In this document: positions 11,900 through 23,800 of the stretch, in pieces
Layout of the letters: each line of letters opens with the position of its first letter
How positions within the stretch are numbered: the first letter of the stretch is position 1
Origin: Crotophaga sulcirostris
Taxonomy: Eukaryota; Chordata; Aves; Cuculiformes; Crotophagidae
Assembly (NCBI GenBank): GCA_013397455.1
Contig: VYZB01000134.1
Location: forward strand, 1,718,964 to 1,782,963
Reading direction: 5' to 3'
Length of the DNA stretch: 64,000 nucleotides
Program-made: the position numbers and the translations under genes
The notes under the pieces: generated by a model
Databases searched by the model: none
Told to the model about the DNA's origin: nothing
The model's input: the letters and a program-made list of their open reading frames with translations, nothing else

Positions 11900-12256
11900 A
11901 TATAGTCGAGAGAAGACTGACAGGATCAGGAGAGCAGTCTTAAATATGCAAAAAAGATTTTCATCATGAAATAACAATTTCTCCACGCCCTTATTAAACA
12001 GACAAGAAGTACTGTATTAGATGCAGTAAGTGAGATTACCTTAAGCATGAAGAAAAGTTTCTAAGAGGTAAGGCAGCAAAGCACTGGGACACATTGCCTA
12101 AGATTGTGAAATCTTCATGACTGGAGGATTTTTGAAAAGTATTTTGCTTATACAAATACATATCAGGTTGATCTAAGTAGAATTTATCTTGCTTTGGAGC
12201 AAGGAGGGGTTAAAATTTATCTCCTGAGGCCCTTTCCAGTTCTATTTAGCAAGATG
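11900..12256 (+). mobile_element. Ancient CR1 3' fragment (old archosaur/turtle-like subfamily)
   Basis: The plus strand follows the order of an old CR1 3' region: gagagaagactgacagg, then ggacaagaagta-type, then aagcactgggacacattgcc, then a ggaggatttttgaaaag block, and ends in ctgaggccctttccag followed by a decayed CTATTT tail. The wording resembles old CR1 subfamilies also known from crocodilians and turtles rather than the younger bird copies elsewhere in the window. It is highly diverged and has no frame. Confidence 0.7.
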
Positions 12257-12332
12257 AGATATTTTCATAACTATCATTAAGAAAACAAATGACAAACCAA
12301 ATCAATAGACAAGTACCATACATTCTATTTAA

Positions 12333-12433
12333 ATTTAAAAAAAAAATCAAAAACAAACACAAAAAAAACAACAAAACAAAAAATCCACAAAAAGCAACAT
12401 ATCAAACGAAATCAAACCAAAACCACAACCACA
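12333..12433. repeat. A/C-rich low-complexity tract between two CR1 fragments
   Basis: Mostly A with scattered C (AAACAAACAC, AAAACAACAAAAC and similar). It lies directly between the ancient CR1 and a younger CR1 fragment. Confidence 0.8.
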
Positions 12434-12619
12434 TTTTTACTGTGAGGGTGATCAAACCCTGCAACAGGTTTCCCAGAGAGGTTGTGGACTCTGTCCTTGG
12501 AGATAACTTAAACTCAACTGCCCGGAGCAACCTGCTGTATATGACCCTACTTTAAGGAGGGAGTTGGACTTAATAGTCTCCATAGATCCTTTCCAACTTC
12601 GTCCATTATGTCTGTGACA
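12434..12619 (+). mobile_element. CR1 3' fragment
   Basis: Plus-strand CR1 3' end. Landmarks are tttactgtgagggtga, aacaggtttcccagagaggt, cttggagata, agcaacctgctgta, gggagttggactta and cctttccaac, with a poor octamer-like end (TCTGTGAC). It encodes the decayed C-terminus of ORF2 and the start of the 3' UTR. It is moderately diverged and of the ATTCTGTG-tail type. Confidence 0.88.
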
Positions 12620-13974
12620 TGCAATCAGATATTTCAAATATATTTAAACAAGTAATTCTCATCTTTTACCCAGACTGTGACCAAGGGATTGATCCAGCTT
12701 CCTTGAAATTAGGAGGAAATTAGGAGAGGAGAATAAAATTGATTTATTCTAGACTCTTTTGTACCTCAAACTGTCGGGTTTCTTAAAAAAAACACATCAA
12801 AAGAACAGTTGGACAAAATCCTGAAGTATCAATAGTTGCGGTCTTACAAATAATTTTTTACCTTTGTCAACAGGGAAGTAATGAAAGCCTCTGGGTATTC
12901 AACCACAAATTTGAGAACACGATGTCTATTACAAGTAGGCAAATATCAAGCATATGAGCTGTTATCACATATAACAAGAACTGTGCTGCAGAAGATTTTT
13001 CCCCAAAAAAAGCATATCTTTACATTCTGCTTCAAAGAGGTTCTTGTAATCAGTGCATTTTTCTTCATGATTCTTTTAAATAAATAGCTACTGAAATCTG
13101 AACACAGGCTGTCATTACTGTAACTAAAAAGCAGATTAAATTAAGTACTTATCTTCAAACATTAGTAAATAAAACAAGCATAAACAGATAATTTTGCTAA
13201 GTTGTATATACAAAACTAAAGAATTTAGCAATATACAGTGCTTTTAATTTTTTAAGACATATCGAACATTAACACTATGATATCTGGAAATGCTGAAATA
13301 CATTAATGATTTTCATATAAGCATTACAATAACTCATAATAACACTGAAGCTTATATACACTGAAATTCAAGGTAATCCCTACACTTAATCAAAACATAG
13401 ACCAAAATTCCTTTTCTTTTTTTTAGTGATAGCCCTGTTGAAAGTAGCCCTCTGTAGGTAAACACATTAAAAAACCAAGCTGATCATCAGCCTTTGAACT
13501 AGTGAATATTCTAAACCATATCACATTTTTATAATAGTCTGTATAAGAAAAGGGTTGTTTTTATCAGTGGTATGCCCTAGCACAGTTTTAGAGTTCTAGA
13601 TGAAAAGTCAGAATTGAAGAAATTGCTATTGCTCAAATAGAAAGTGATGGCTCATCAATATCCAGTTTACAAACTGTCCAGGAGAAATGGCAGCAAAGAC
13701 ATGGATATTGTGCCTTTAATATACAGTAGTGCTGAAAAAATGAGAGAAAACCCATAAAAGTCCTTAAATGTCAAAACCCAAATCTTCTATTGAAAAACTG
13801 CAAAAGATCAGTCTCTCATCAGAAAGAAAAAAGGGGTATGATCTGATTAATACCGACATACACGGAGACAAAATTAACCAAAGCCCAAAGTTTCAAACTA
13901 GATAATATTAAACAAATAGGCAAAACATTTTGACAGGAGAACATCTTAATAGAAGAATAATTAATGGCTGGAGC
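12620..13974. other. Unique non-coding DNA, no gene seen
   Basis: AT-rich sequence with only short chance frames. No repeat or RNA gene recognised. Confidence 0.6.
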
Positions 13975-15168
13975 AGTGGTTTTCTAAAATGGCATGACTG
14001 CATCAGTGGGCATGGGAAAAGTAATGGATATAATTTATCTGGATTTCTGTAAAGCCTTTGACGTGGTCCCCTATAACATCCTTCTCTCTAAATTGGAGAG
14101 ATACAGATTTGATGGGTGGACTGTTTGATGGTTAAGGAATTGATTGGATAGTTGCATTCAACAAGTAGTGGTTAATGGTTCAATGGCCAGATGGAGACCC
14201 GTGACAATCTGCATCCCTCAGAGGTCCATACTTGGATGAGCGCTCTTTAATATTTTCATGGATGATATAGACAGCAGGATCGAGTGCACCTTCGGCAAGT
14301 TTGCAGATGGCACCAAGCTGAGTCGGGCAGCTGTCACACAAGAAGGACAGGATCTTTTCCAGAGGGACCTGGACAAGCTGGAGAAGTGGGCCTGTGTGAA
14401 CCTCATGAGGTTCAACAAGGCCAAGTGCAAGGTCCTACACTTGGATTGAGACAATCTGCGGTTTCAATAAAGTATGGGGGATGATGTGATTGAAAGCAGC
14501 CCTGTGGAGAAGAACCTGAGGATGCTGATGGATGAGAAGCTTGACATGAGGAGGCCAACCATGTCCTGGGCTGCACCAAAAGTGTGGTCAGCAGGGTGAT
14601 GGAGGTGACTCTGTCCCTCTACTCCATTCTGGTGAGGCCTCACCTGGAGTATTGTGTCCAGTTCTGGAATGCCAAACATAAGAACAATATGGAACTGTTG
14701 TAGTGGGTCCAGAGGAGGCTACAAAGATCATCAGAAGGCTGGAGCCCCTCTGCTAAGAGGACAGGCTGGGAGAGTTGGGGTTGCTCAGCCTGGAGAAGAG
14801 AAAGCTCCAGGGAGAACTGATAGTGGCCTTCCAGTACCTGAAGGGGCATGCAGAAAAGCTGGGGAGGGACTTTTTAGAAGGGCAAGTAGTGATAGGATGA
14901 GGGGCAATGGCTTTAAATTGGAAGTGGGAAGATTTAGATTAGACATTAGGAAGAAATTCTTCAGGATGAGAATGGTGAGGCCCTGCCACAGGTTGGCCAG
15001 GGAAGCTGTGGGTGCCCCCTCCCTGGGGGTGTCCAAGGCCAGGTTGGATGGGGCCTGGAGCAACCTGGGCTGGTGGGAGGGGTCCCTGCCCGTGGTAGAG
15101 GGGTGGGACTGGATGGGCTTTAAGGTCCCTTCCTAACCAAAATTATTCTATGGTTCTATAATTCTATG
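13975..15168 (+). mobile_element. CR1 LINE, 5'-truncated, with ORF2 reverse-transcriptase remnant
   Basis: A 1.2 kb plus-strand CR1. It enters within the ORF2 reverse-transcriptase region ([19 protein letters not shown] and LERYRFDGW blocks at about 14031-14120) and runs through GKFADGTKL at about 14296-14320, the [11 protein letters not shown] block near 14412-14445 and the C-terminal LDIRKKF block near 14937. It ends with GGTCCCTTCC and three ATTCTATG-type octamers at 15142-15168. The catalytic FADD motif reads FADG (codon GGC at 14309-14311). An internal deletion at about 14550, judged against the copy at 57742, removes about 25 bases and shifts the frame. Frameshifts and stops are present, so it is dead. 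It belongs to the same subfamily as the 57742-59095 copy, sharing several distinctive variants. Confidence 0.95.
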
Positions 15169-18100
15169 ACATAGTTAGGTTAAGCTCAGATATTGTCCTG
15201 AAGATATACTCAAGTTTTCACAGCAATAAATTAAAGGAAGACTTGGAATCTACAAAGTGGAGGCAGTCAGTCAAGATTACTACAAGGGTATCCCCTGGCT
15301 TCATAATCAACAAACGTGCAAACTCTCACACCTTTTATTAGAAGTTAAGAGTATTTAACACGTTACCAAAAGCTCAGCCCTAATTGGTTTGTTTGCAAAG
15401 AATGTGTTCAAGGTTTCTTGATACATAACCTTGGCTCAGCAAGGTGAAAGTATGGGCTCAACAGAGTAAGTGATTAATCTGCCACAGAAGTTAAGAAAAT
15501 TAGAATTTTACTGGGTTAGCAGCATTTGTCAATAATGAAAAATATTGTAACTATTTCCACTAATCTCCAAGAAGAGTTAATGTTGTTATTATTAGTAGTA
15601 TAATACCTACTGTATTAAGATATCTCACAAACACAGCAAGGCAGTTGTTTTTCAATCCAGTGTGCCTGCAAAACACTAGTCTAACATTGCTGCTGTTAAC
15701 AACACTGAGAGGCCAATTATGTTTACTGAAATCTTCTGTCCCTCATAAATTGTATAATTTTTAAATCTTGACTTAGAAATTTGAAACCACATTCAAGAAA
15801 AAACACAGAAGTTACATGAAAGAAAACATAAAGTAAAATAAATAAGCTAAGTTAAATCAGAATTTGAACTAGATCCAGACTACCAAAAATTTTTCAGGGG
15901 TATTAACAAGACTGTATCTCAGATGGACTTTTCCAAGCACTTACTCCCTGCTGCTAGGTTTCTTTCTCAATGTGTATTTTATATGAAGTCCCTTTCATTC
16001 AGATCCATTTACATATTCCTTCAATTTCCTTATGGTATATCTATTGTTTTTAAAGCATATCCCAGATATTTCCACCTTCTTTTACAGATAACCTTAACCA
16101 AATAGGAATGTTGACATACCTGACTGGTCTTGTCATGTTACCAGTTCATTCCATTTAATATTATTTTTTTCTCTCAGGCACTTCCTTTTTAAGGCATGTA
16201 GAGGTTTATCCATTGCTACAGTGGATTTCCATTTTCTTTTTCATAAATTGAAACAGAAAAGTAAGATAATTGAAGACCTACATGGGTTCTAGATTTTTCA
16301 GTTATTAACTCTTGGTTTATACTTTAAAAAGTTTCAGTGTCAACTTGTGACCTGCTCTTCTTCTGGGTATCACTGCTTAATGTTACTACCAGCTATATGA
16401 CTTGCCTCTTCTTATGTCCTTTTGTCCTCTTTGTGATAGGATCTGTTGTGGGGTTTTTCTGAATAAATTGAGTTTTTTTAGCAGTGATCATTTGTCCTGT
16501 CTTTAGTGGAATGACAAGAAATTGTGGTCTTTATCTGTATTGTGGCTGAACAGCCATGCAGAAGAGCTGAATTTTGCTAATGACATGCAATTTGTCTATT
16601 CTTCTTCACCCCTTTTTTTTTCCCCCTTATTTTCTCATGGAAAAGTCAGCAGTACTCCTAAAGAAGAGAAGTAAGGGAATGTATTAATATTTAACAGTTA
16701 CATCTATGTCAAACCTTTCTTTCAAGGCTACTTGCCTGAACTGCGAATGTTGAATCTTGAAGAAAATATTGCTAGTGAAAAAAATATATCCAGCTTTTCG
16801 AAGGACTCCAACTTAAAATTCTTTTTTTTTTTTAATAGCAGGAGAAACTCCTTTTATTATGCTTCCATAACTCAAAAAAATTTGAGAGAGTTCTCTTCCA
16901 ATTTTCCCATTAAAAGTAATTGCTTTTGATGAAGAGCAAGCAGGAAAATACCAGGTGAAAAAGTACTTTTGGGGAGGTCATAAATCATTGGAAAAGCTTT
17001 GAACAAATCTATTGTCTAACCCATAATTATAGCACTCTGAGAGCCACATTGTACTAAAGTTAACTTCACTGAAAAATTGTAAGACAAGTTTCTTGTTACA
17101 CTACTGCTAAAATAATTCTTTGCACAGTGATGGCAAGCAAAACATTTTGCTTTCAGCACCCATGCACAGCTACACAGAGTATAAATGTAATTTTCTTTTC
17201 TCTGCATTAACAGTGAATGTTCATGAGTCCTCTAGCACAGGACAGAATCAAAAGTCAGAAGTGGTTAAGTTACATTGCAGATTTCTTGCCCTTTAAAGGG
17301 CAAGAGATAGTATCTGGCATTAAACAGACTACCTGCAAGGATGGTGATTCAATGTAGAAATTAACTCAGAGTGGGAATTCACAGTGAGAATTCACTGTTG
17401 TTATTTTCTCACCATTTATGCAAAGATCTAATGCTGTTAATGCTGCTAAGTATTTCAAGAAATGCTAATTCAGCAAAAGGAAAGATTTTTATGTCACATA
17501 TAGGCACAAGACTCTAGAAGTTATGTTGTAATGCCTAAGATAGGAAATTTCTCTAAAGAAATTGTGAACTTATGAGGAGAAACTCAACATTAATAAGTCT
17601 ACTACAAATAGCTGTGAAGAAGCCACTCCAAGAATTTACTTTTTCTGTCTCCCAAAAAGAATGAAAAATTTTCCTTCCAGCTACTGAGACAAGAAGAAAG
17701 TATTTTCCATCTTTCATCTTTAGTATTCCTCTACAGAACAAGTCTATCCTGTGCAGAGTTAGATTATCAACAAAGCATATTGAGATAGACTACTATAGAC
17801 AGGCAACATGGACTTAGGTCCCACAACCTAACAGAGCTGTGAAGAATTCGTATCACCTACTGACAGCTGTTCAGTGTTGCTAGATTATTGACTACATACT
17901 ATAGGGCTATATCTTACTTTTACTCTTAAATTAGACATTATGGTCAGTATAGATGACAGAGCTGTGTTAAATGTCCTTGTATATATCCATAGTGAGATTA
18001 GAGCACACATTTATTCACATTGCTTCATGGCTATTTTACTTTCTGCAGTGGCTACATTGTTATCAGGGCTAATTATCTTAAAGCTAGTTTAATTTATACT

Positions 18101-18657
18101 GCTGTTCTTTTCACTTCCTCCAATATGAACATACCTACAGTTGAAATATTTTCAGCAGAGTTAGATCTTTTACCTACCACTGCCAGTCTTCTCACTATGG
18201 GAAAGTAAACCTGTGTTGTGTGGTAAACTCAGACTTATGCTGTTGGCTTAGAGAAAGTATTACTATGCTAGCAGGGCTTAAGGCAAGCTTCTCCAGGGTT
18301 TGTTTGATAACACAGAGATTTAGAAGAATCTCTAGATTAAATTCAAAAAAATCAGCAAGTTCAGCATACACATAAGACAGTTGTTACATTTCATCTGTTG
18401 TCCCTCCTATCCCAAACAAAGAGAAAAAAGAAACCAGTGCTGTTCTTATATACCAGGGAATGCTGTAATTTCTGTTAAATATTTGTAAGGATATAAAATT
18501 ACATTTTTCTGCTGAATATTTTCAAAGGATCAAAACTGTGGGTTATTTAAAGCAGTAAGTTATTATTAGCAAAACCGGGTAGAAATTTTCAGGACACCGC
18601 CACATTCAAGGTCCATGTTTATGGACTTTAATAATGATGGTGATGGTGGGGTGGGGT
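15169..18657. other. Unique non-coding DNA, no gene seen
   Basis: Long AT-rich stretch with only chance frames under about 70 codons. No repeat family was recognised; homopolymer T and A runs near 16610 and 16830 are short. Confidence 0.6.
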
Positions 18658-18810
18658 GAGAAGCAGAAAAGGCCTTGATGCTGTGTAAGAACTGCTCAGC
18701 AGTAACTGAAACAGTGTGTTATCAACACTATTTTGAGCACAAATCCAAAACACAGTCCCATACAAGGTACTATGAAGAAATTTAACTCTATCACAACCAA
18801 AACCAGTACA
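18658..18810 (-). mobile_element. LTR fragment, ERVL-type, same family as the solo LTR at 62737
   Basis: The segment matches the distal part of the LTR at 62737-63280. Both share a block like aaatccaaaacacag, a block like tatcaacactatt or tatcaaaattatt, and a block like agtaactgaaac or agcgactaaaac, in the same minus orientation. The right edge reads CCAGTACA, so in sense it begins with TG. The rest of the LTR is missing on the left. It ends exactly where a plus-strand CR1 fragment begins. It is an old non-coding endogenous retrovirus remnant with no protein content. Confidence 0.72.
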
Positions 18811-18955
18811 CCTGGAGATACTCAAAACCTGCCTGGATGTGTCCCTAAGCAACCTGCTCTACCTGATCCTGCTGTGAGCTGGGGTGGACTGGGCAATCTC
18901 TGGATGTCCCTTCAAACCACAACCAGTTTGTGAATCTGTGAAATTCTGTTGGATG
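18811..18955 (+). mobile_element. CR1 3' fragment
   Basis: Plus-strand CR1 3' end: cctggagatactcaaaacc, gcaacctgctctacctgatc, ggggtggactgggcaatctc, then a degraded octamer end (TCTGTGAAATTCTG). It is moderately diverged and of the ATTCTGTG-tail type. It joins directly to the LTR fragment on its left. Confidence 0.85.
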
Positions 18956-19558
18956 TGGTATAGTTATGACCAGATTCAGAAATCCCTGACCAAGCTAATT
19001 GGGACAAAAATAGTCTGCATACCCATCTGATCATCCTCCAAATTAAAAGGGCTTCAGAGAACAGCTTCTAAATCCTTAGTTCATCCTTGCTAGAAAGAAA
19101 AAAGGTTTGCACAAGCTACAGGGGAGAATTAGACCCAAACAATTCAGAAAACAAAACAAACAAATCAAACCACTAAAAAGCGTATATAGTGAACCTATGG
19201 CAAAACCAAAACTAACTTCAGTTAGTTCAGTGTGTCTATGATAGGATAGTATTTTCTGTGAAGGAACAACAGAAGAGAAATTCATTACAAAAGAAGCAAT
19301 TAACTGAAAGTTAAAGCTCAGCATCAGCAAAGAGAAGGAAATGCTGTGAAAAATCGAAGATAAGAAGGAAAATATTCCAAGTATTCTTCTAAAGGTCAAG
19401 AAAAATATCAAAGGAACTCCTCAGTGGAAATGTAATTAAATTTAAAATCCGGAGAGTAATGTCAAATAGAAGGAAATGTACAATATGCATGGTTGAATAC
19501 ATACCCTGAGTGACCCTTACTACAACTATATTTAAATTATGTATTGTATTGTAAATAT
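18956..19558. other. Unique non-coding DNA, no gene seen
   Basis: AT-rich. A 111-codon minus-strand frame at 19076-19411 is Phe/Leu/Ser-rich without recognisable domains and is treated as chance. Confidence 0.55.
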
Positions 19559-19846
19559 CACAGAGTCACAGAATCACAGAACAACCTGAGTTGGAAGGAA
19601 CCCACAAGGATCATCGAGTCCAACTCCTGTCCCTGCAATCCCAACATCCACACCATGTGTCTGAGGGCCTTGTCCAAATGCTTCTTGAGTATTGTCAGGC
19701 TTGGCGCTGTGGCTGCTTCCCTGGGGAGCTGTTCCAGTGCTCCACGACCCTCTGGGTGAAGAACCTTTTCCTAATATCCAAACTAAACTTCCCCTGGCAC
19801 ATCTTCCTGCCATTTCCTTGGGTCCTATCCTTGGTCACCAGAGATG
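19559..19846 (-). mobile_element. CR1 3' fragment
   Basis: Minus-strand CR1. The left edge has reversed octamers (cagagtcacagaatcacaga). It then shows gagttggaaggaaccc, atcatcgagtccaactcc, gaagaaccttttcctaatatcc, and on the right ttgggtcctatccttggtcacc. The antisense frame encodes the ORF2 C-terminus ([20 protein letters not shown] block). It is fairly well preserved, about 290 bases, and 5'-truncated. Confidence 0.93.
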
Positions 19847-20767
19847 ATTTGTTTAAAAAAATTTTTTGAAAAGTTATCTGCCACCAATATTGCTTCACAT
19901 CACAATGGAGCAGAGAGAATGTTCTTCAATAACCCAACAAGCAATATATAATAAAAGCAAGAAAAGATTTGTCTCAGTGAATATACACCTCTCAGACATG
20001 AAAAGAGTAGAAACTTGAGCCATAGTAAATCAGGTTTAATTTCAACATTTCAAGTTTATCCAGAAAGTTGAGATCCATCTTACTGGGCACATGTCAGCTC
20101 CTCCTACTGTAAATATACTTTTAATGAACGTGGGCTTTGGTCTTTTCTTGTAAAATTGCTGTAGTCTCTTTTAGAACATTTCAGTTTTTCTAGAAATATG
20201 TTTGGTTTCTCCAAATCCATCTTACTTTTTAAATCCTCATGGTAATCCCCAGCAGCCATTTATCCAGATGAATTTTCAGTTTCTGAATACAGGAAAAATA
20301 AAAACTAAAATTTTCCTTCACGTGTATTTCCTAGTTGAACATGCACTGCGTCTCATTCCAGGTAGATGAACAAAATGTCAGGGAAAAAAGAGAATAGTGC
20401 AATACATTTTAAAACATGTTACTACAACTGCTGTGTAGGGACATATCAGAGAGCATAAACTGCAGCTTCCACATAGATTGGGAAATCCACTTAAAACAAA
20501 AAAGCTAGTTATTTTTATTGACTGCATCGATGCTGTAAAGCAAATGAATGATTTCAAAAGAAGTTCTCAATATAACAAAGTCAATTGTTCGCAATACTGT
20601 TTTGGTTATTTACAAGCTACTAGTAATATTGAGTAAACATTATAATACTATAACACTAAAAATTTATCACTGCATAGTTTTATAAAAACAACATTAAAAA
20701 ATCAGAAAAACAGGAAAATCTTCTTATTAAGTATACTGAGTGACACAGCTATCAGACCTAGGGACCT
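19847..20767. other. Unique non-coding DNA, no gene seen
   Basis: AT-rich sequence without recognisable repeat or coding content. Confidence 0.6.
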
Positions 20768-20889
20768 CATGATCAAGGCTAGGTTCGACAGGGCTTTGTG
20801 CAACCTAGTCTAGTGGAAGGGGGGTTGGAACTAGGTGAACTTTAAGGTCCCTTCCAACTCAAATCAATCCATTATTCTATCATTCTATC
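20768..20889 (+). mobile_element. CR1 3' terminal fragment
   Basis: About 120 bases of plus-strand CR1 3' end: caaggctaggttcgacaggg, gcaacctagtctagtgg, aaggtcccttccaactc, then two ATTCTATC-type octamers at 20873-20888. It is severely 5'-truncated, as is usual for CR1, and non-coding. Confidence 0.92.
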
Positions 20890-23800
20890 CAAATCTGAGG
20901 AGCACAAAGTGTTAAAATAGAGAATGGAATTCTGTGTTTGCTGAACACAGCAAAATTCATTTAACTTCAACTGAACGAACGTTTGACCTATGTACAATTC
21001 TAACATCTCCAGTGCAAACAATACACTGGAGCGGAGGCTACAAACTATGACTTGAGCTTATTACTTAGCAAATTACAAAACCATTACATGTACAGTTTAT
21101 ATTTGTGTAGCCCTTGCAAAATACTCTTTTATCTTGTACAGAATTTCAGTATACTTTCATCTTTCTTTCAGTTCCCACAGTTTTTTACAAAGAACTATGG
21201 GTTTTCCAGAGGAACTGTCTGACTAGTCACAAAACACTGCTGGTATGAAGGTTGCTTTGGTTGACATTGTTTGAATGAGTATGGGCTGCTAACTTAAAAA
21301 GAGCTTGGAAAGTTAGAGCTCTATATAAAAAATCTTGATCTTCCTTAAAAACATTGTTTAAAAGATATAAAATCTTGCAGTTTGAAGATGAAGGAAAATT
21401 AGCATGACCATTAGTATTATCTGTGGCATATACCTCAAGATTTCTTTATGTTTCGGAAACCAGAAACAGATCCTGGAAATTTTTATATCAGAAAAGAATC
21501 TGTGACCTGTTTTTAAACTGGATTACATTGTCCCAATAAGACTGCTTCTCTAGTCTACTCCTGGGCCTTTTTTTATAATTTTAACTGCCTTGAGAAGAGC
21601 ATGTAAGCGTACTAAAGAAGAATCAGTCTTTGAACTTCTCTCTGCTCTACTGCCAGTGTTTGTCAAGTGCTCAGGGAACCTAAGCTGCTCCACAGAGAGG
21701 AAAGAAGTGGGCATGTCCCAGAGCAAAAGATCAACAAGGAAAGTATTTTGTGTTCTGTGAAAACATTCATTCTACAGTAGTCCTAAAACAATGCCCTCAC
21801 TCACAGAAGTCTGTGAAATTATTATCTACCCTAAAAAATTAATCAGGTTTTTTACCACGCAGAGGAAAGGCCTTCAAAAGGTGTCAAAACTATCCAGGGA
21901 CTGAAAATATGCATGTTTGGGCTACATCTCATTAGTAAGTTCACAATAAGTAATTGTGTAGATAATTGCAGACTTTCTTACACACAGTTTACAGGCATAC
22001 AAAGTTCGATTTATTAACCATGAACGAATACTCTGGAATATTCCAGTTTTCCTGCTTCTGTTTGCATCACAGACTTCCTTTTTTCCATTTTCTATTTGCA
22101 TTACTTAATTTGTCTGCGACTTTTCTGACAAAAATTATCCTGCTCCTCAGCAAAAGCTGTAGAATAATTTCCTCTTATCTTCCTCCCACTTCATGGCTTA
22201 AGACCATTTGCTGGCATTTCTCCTTCAAAGTACTCTGTTTTAGTAGATAAAACAGATATTAGTGAATGAGTATCATGGTAAGAAATATGCTGGAAAGGGA
22301 CAACAAGACAGAAAACAAAGTTGTGATGATATTTGATTTGCTCTTTCTCAACTCTTCTGCATCATAAAGTGACAAGAAATACCAGGCAAGAAGGGCATTA
22401 CGGATTAGGAACTACATTTTGTCTTTTATGCACTCTTGTATTGATCCCCATGAAACCAAGAGAATTGCTGCAATATAGGAGTCAAAGGTCTGCTTTCCAA
22501 CATTAATTATACTTGATACAGCACCACATTGGGTCCCATCTTCTACATAAGTAAAGGACTGAAGTACTGAATTATATGCTAAAAGAGGAGGAGTTGTGTA
22601 AACTGTTGAAGCCGCATCAAACTGGCAAAGATGTATTAAAAGCATTACAAGCCTGCCACTGAGAGAATAAAATGGGACACCCGTCTTTCACATAGATAAG
22701 ATCACAGTGAGATCTTTCAAAAGAACAGATATTCGTGACCAGTTATGCCAAGTAAGTGGATCTTTGAGACCTCTTTTGCTTATATCTCAAAGAGCCAATC
22801 AAGGAAGAGATTTCCAGAATTCTGCAGAGTCTACCTGATAGTCAGGCCAGGAAACAAGACATACTGTTTGTTGTTTATGGTTTTCACTAAACTGCTTTTT
22901 TCTCCTGTGTCACCTAAATTTCAATCAACATTACCAGTATTACATGGGGTTTACTTTAGTTGCCAGAGACCTTGAAGAGAGGAATGTGGTTTGTGGTGTT
23001 AGGTCAAGCCAGAGCTTACAGAAGCTGAGAGCAGAGGCTTATTCTGAGTCTTATTGGAGACTGTAGGTTCCTTACATGAGGGAACGAGTAACAGCAAGTC
23101 TGGGTGAGAGCATTTATTCTACAATGTTATTTCCACAGTTCCATGAGAGATTTTTACTTATAATAATAATGTTTGACTGTAGTGCTGAATTAAAGACAGA
23201 CAAGTTCACACAGCTACAGAATTATGATATTTAATAGTAATAACAATAACAATTGCTGTTAGGAACTAACAAGAAAAATGTAACTCTGTATTAAGAATGA
23301 AAACTCTCTGAGGCTCTCTTTATTTCTTGAACAAAGTATATGCCCACATTCCTCACTGAGAAAGAGTGTAATGATATCACAGCTAATATCCAACAAGCTA
23401 GTCACTGCAGCGTAGAACTCCACACTACTGGCACCGTACTATTTTTACTTCTCAAATTAGCTCTTTCAAATGTATCCACAGCATCAAGCCCTCTTATTCT
23501 GCTCTATTCGCATTTTAACTAGTTTTTGCTTGGGCTCACTTAGAATTAAAGATTGAATATGCCTTTTCCTCTCTTTCCAGAAAGAGAGGTAATAAAACAC
23601 AGTTTTTTATTTTGACAATATTGTCTACTAGTTCAGTAGAGCCAGGACAATTTAAAACAAAGCTGTGTTTTCTACTTTTGACTTCAAACACACCATTTAT
23701 CCTGAAATGTTCTATTACCTAACATGCAATCATATTGTAGGAAATCAGAAATCTCAAACAAGTGCCAATGTCAACATGTCCCAGATATCTTGCCAAGTTT

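Noticed and set aside
14654..15136. 160-codon plus-strand open frame
   Set aside because: It is an out-of-frame reading of the CR1 ORF2 and 3' UTR at 13975-15168, not a gene.
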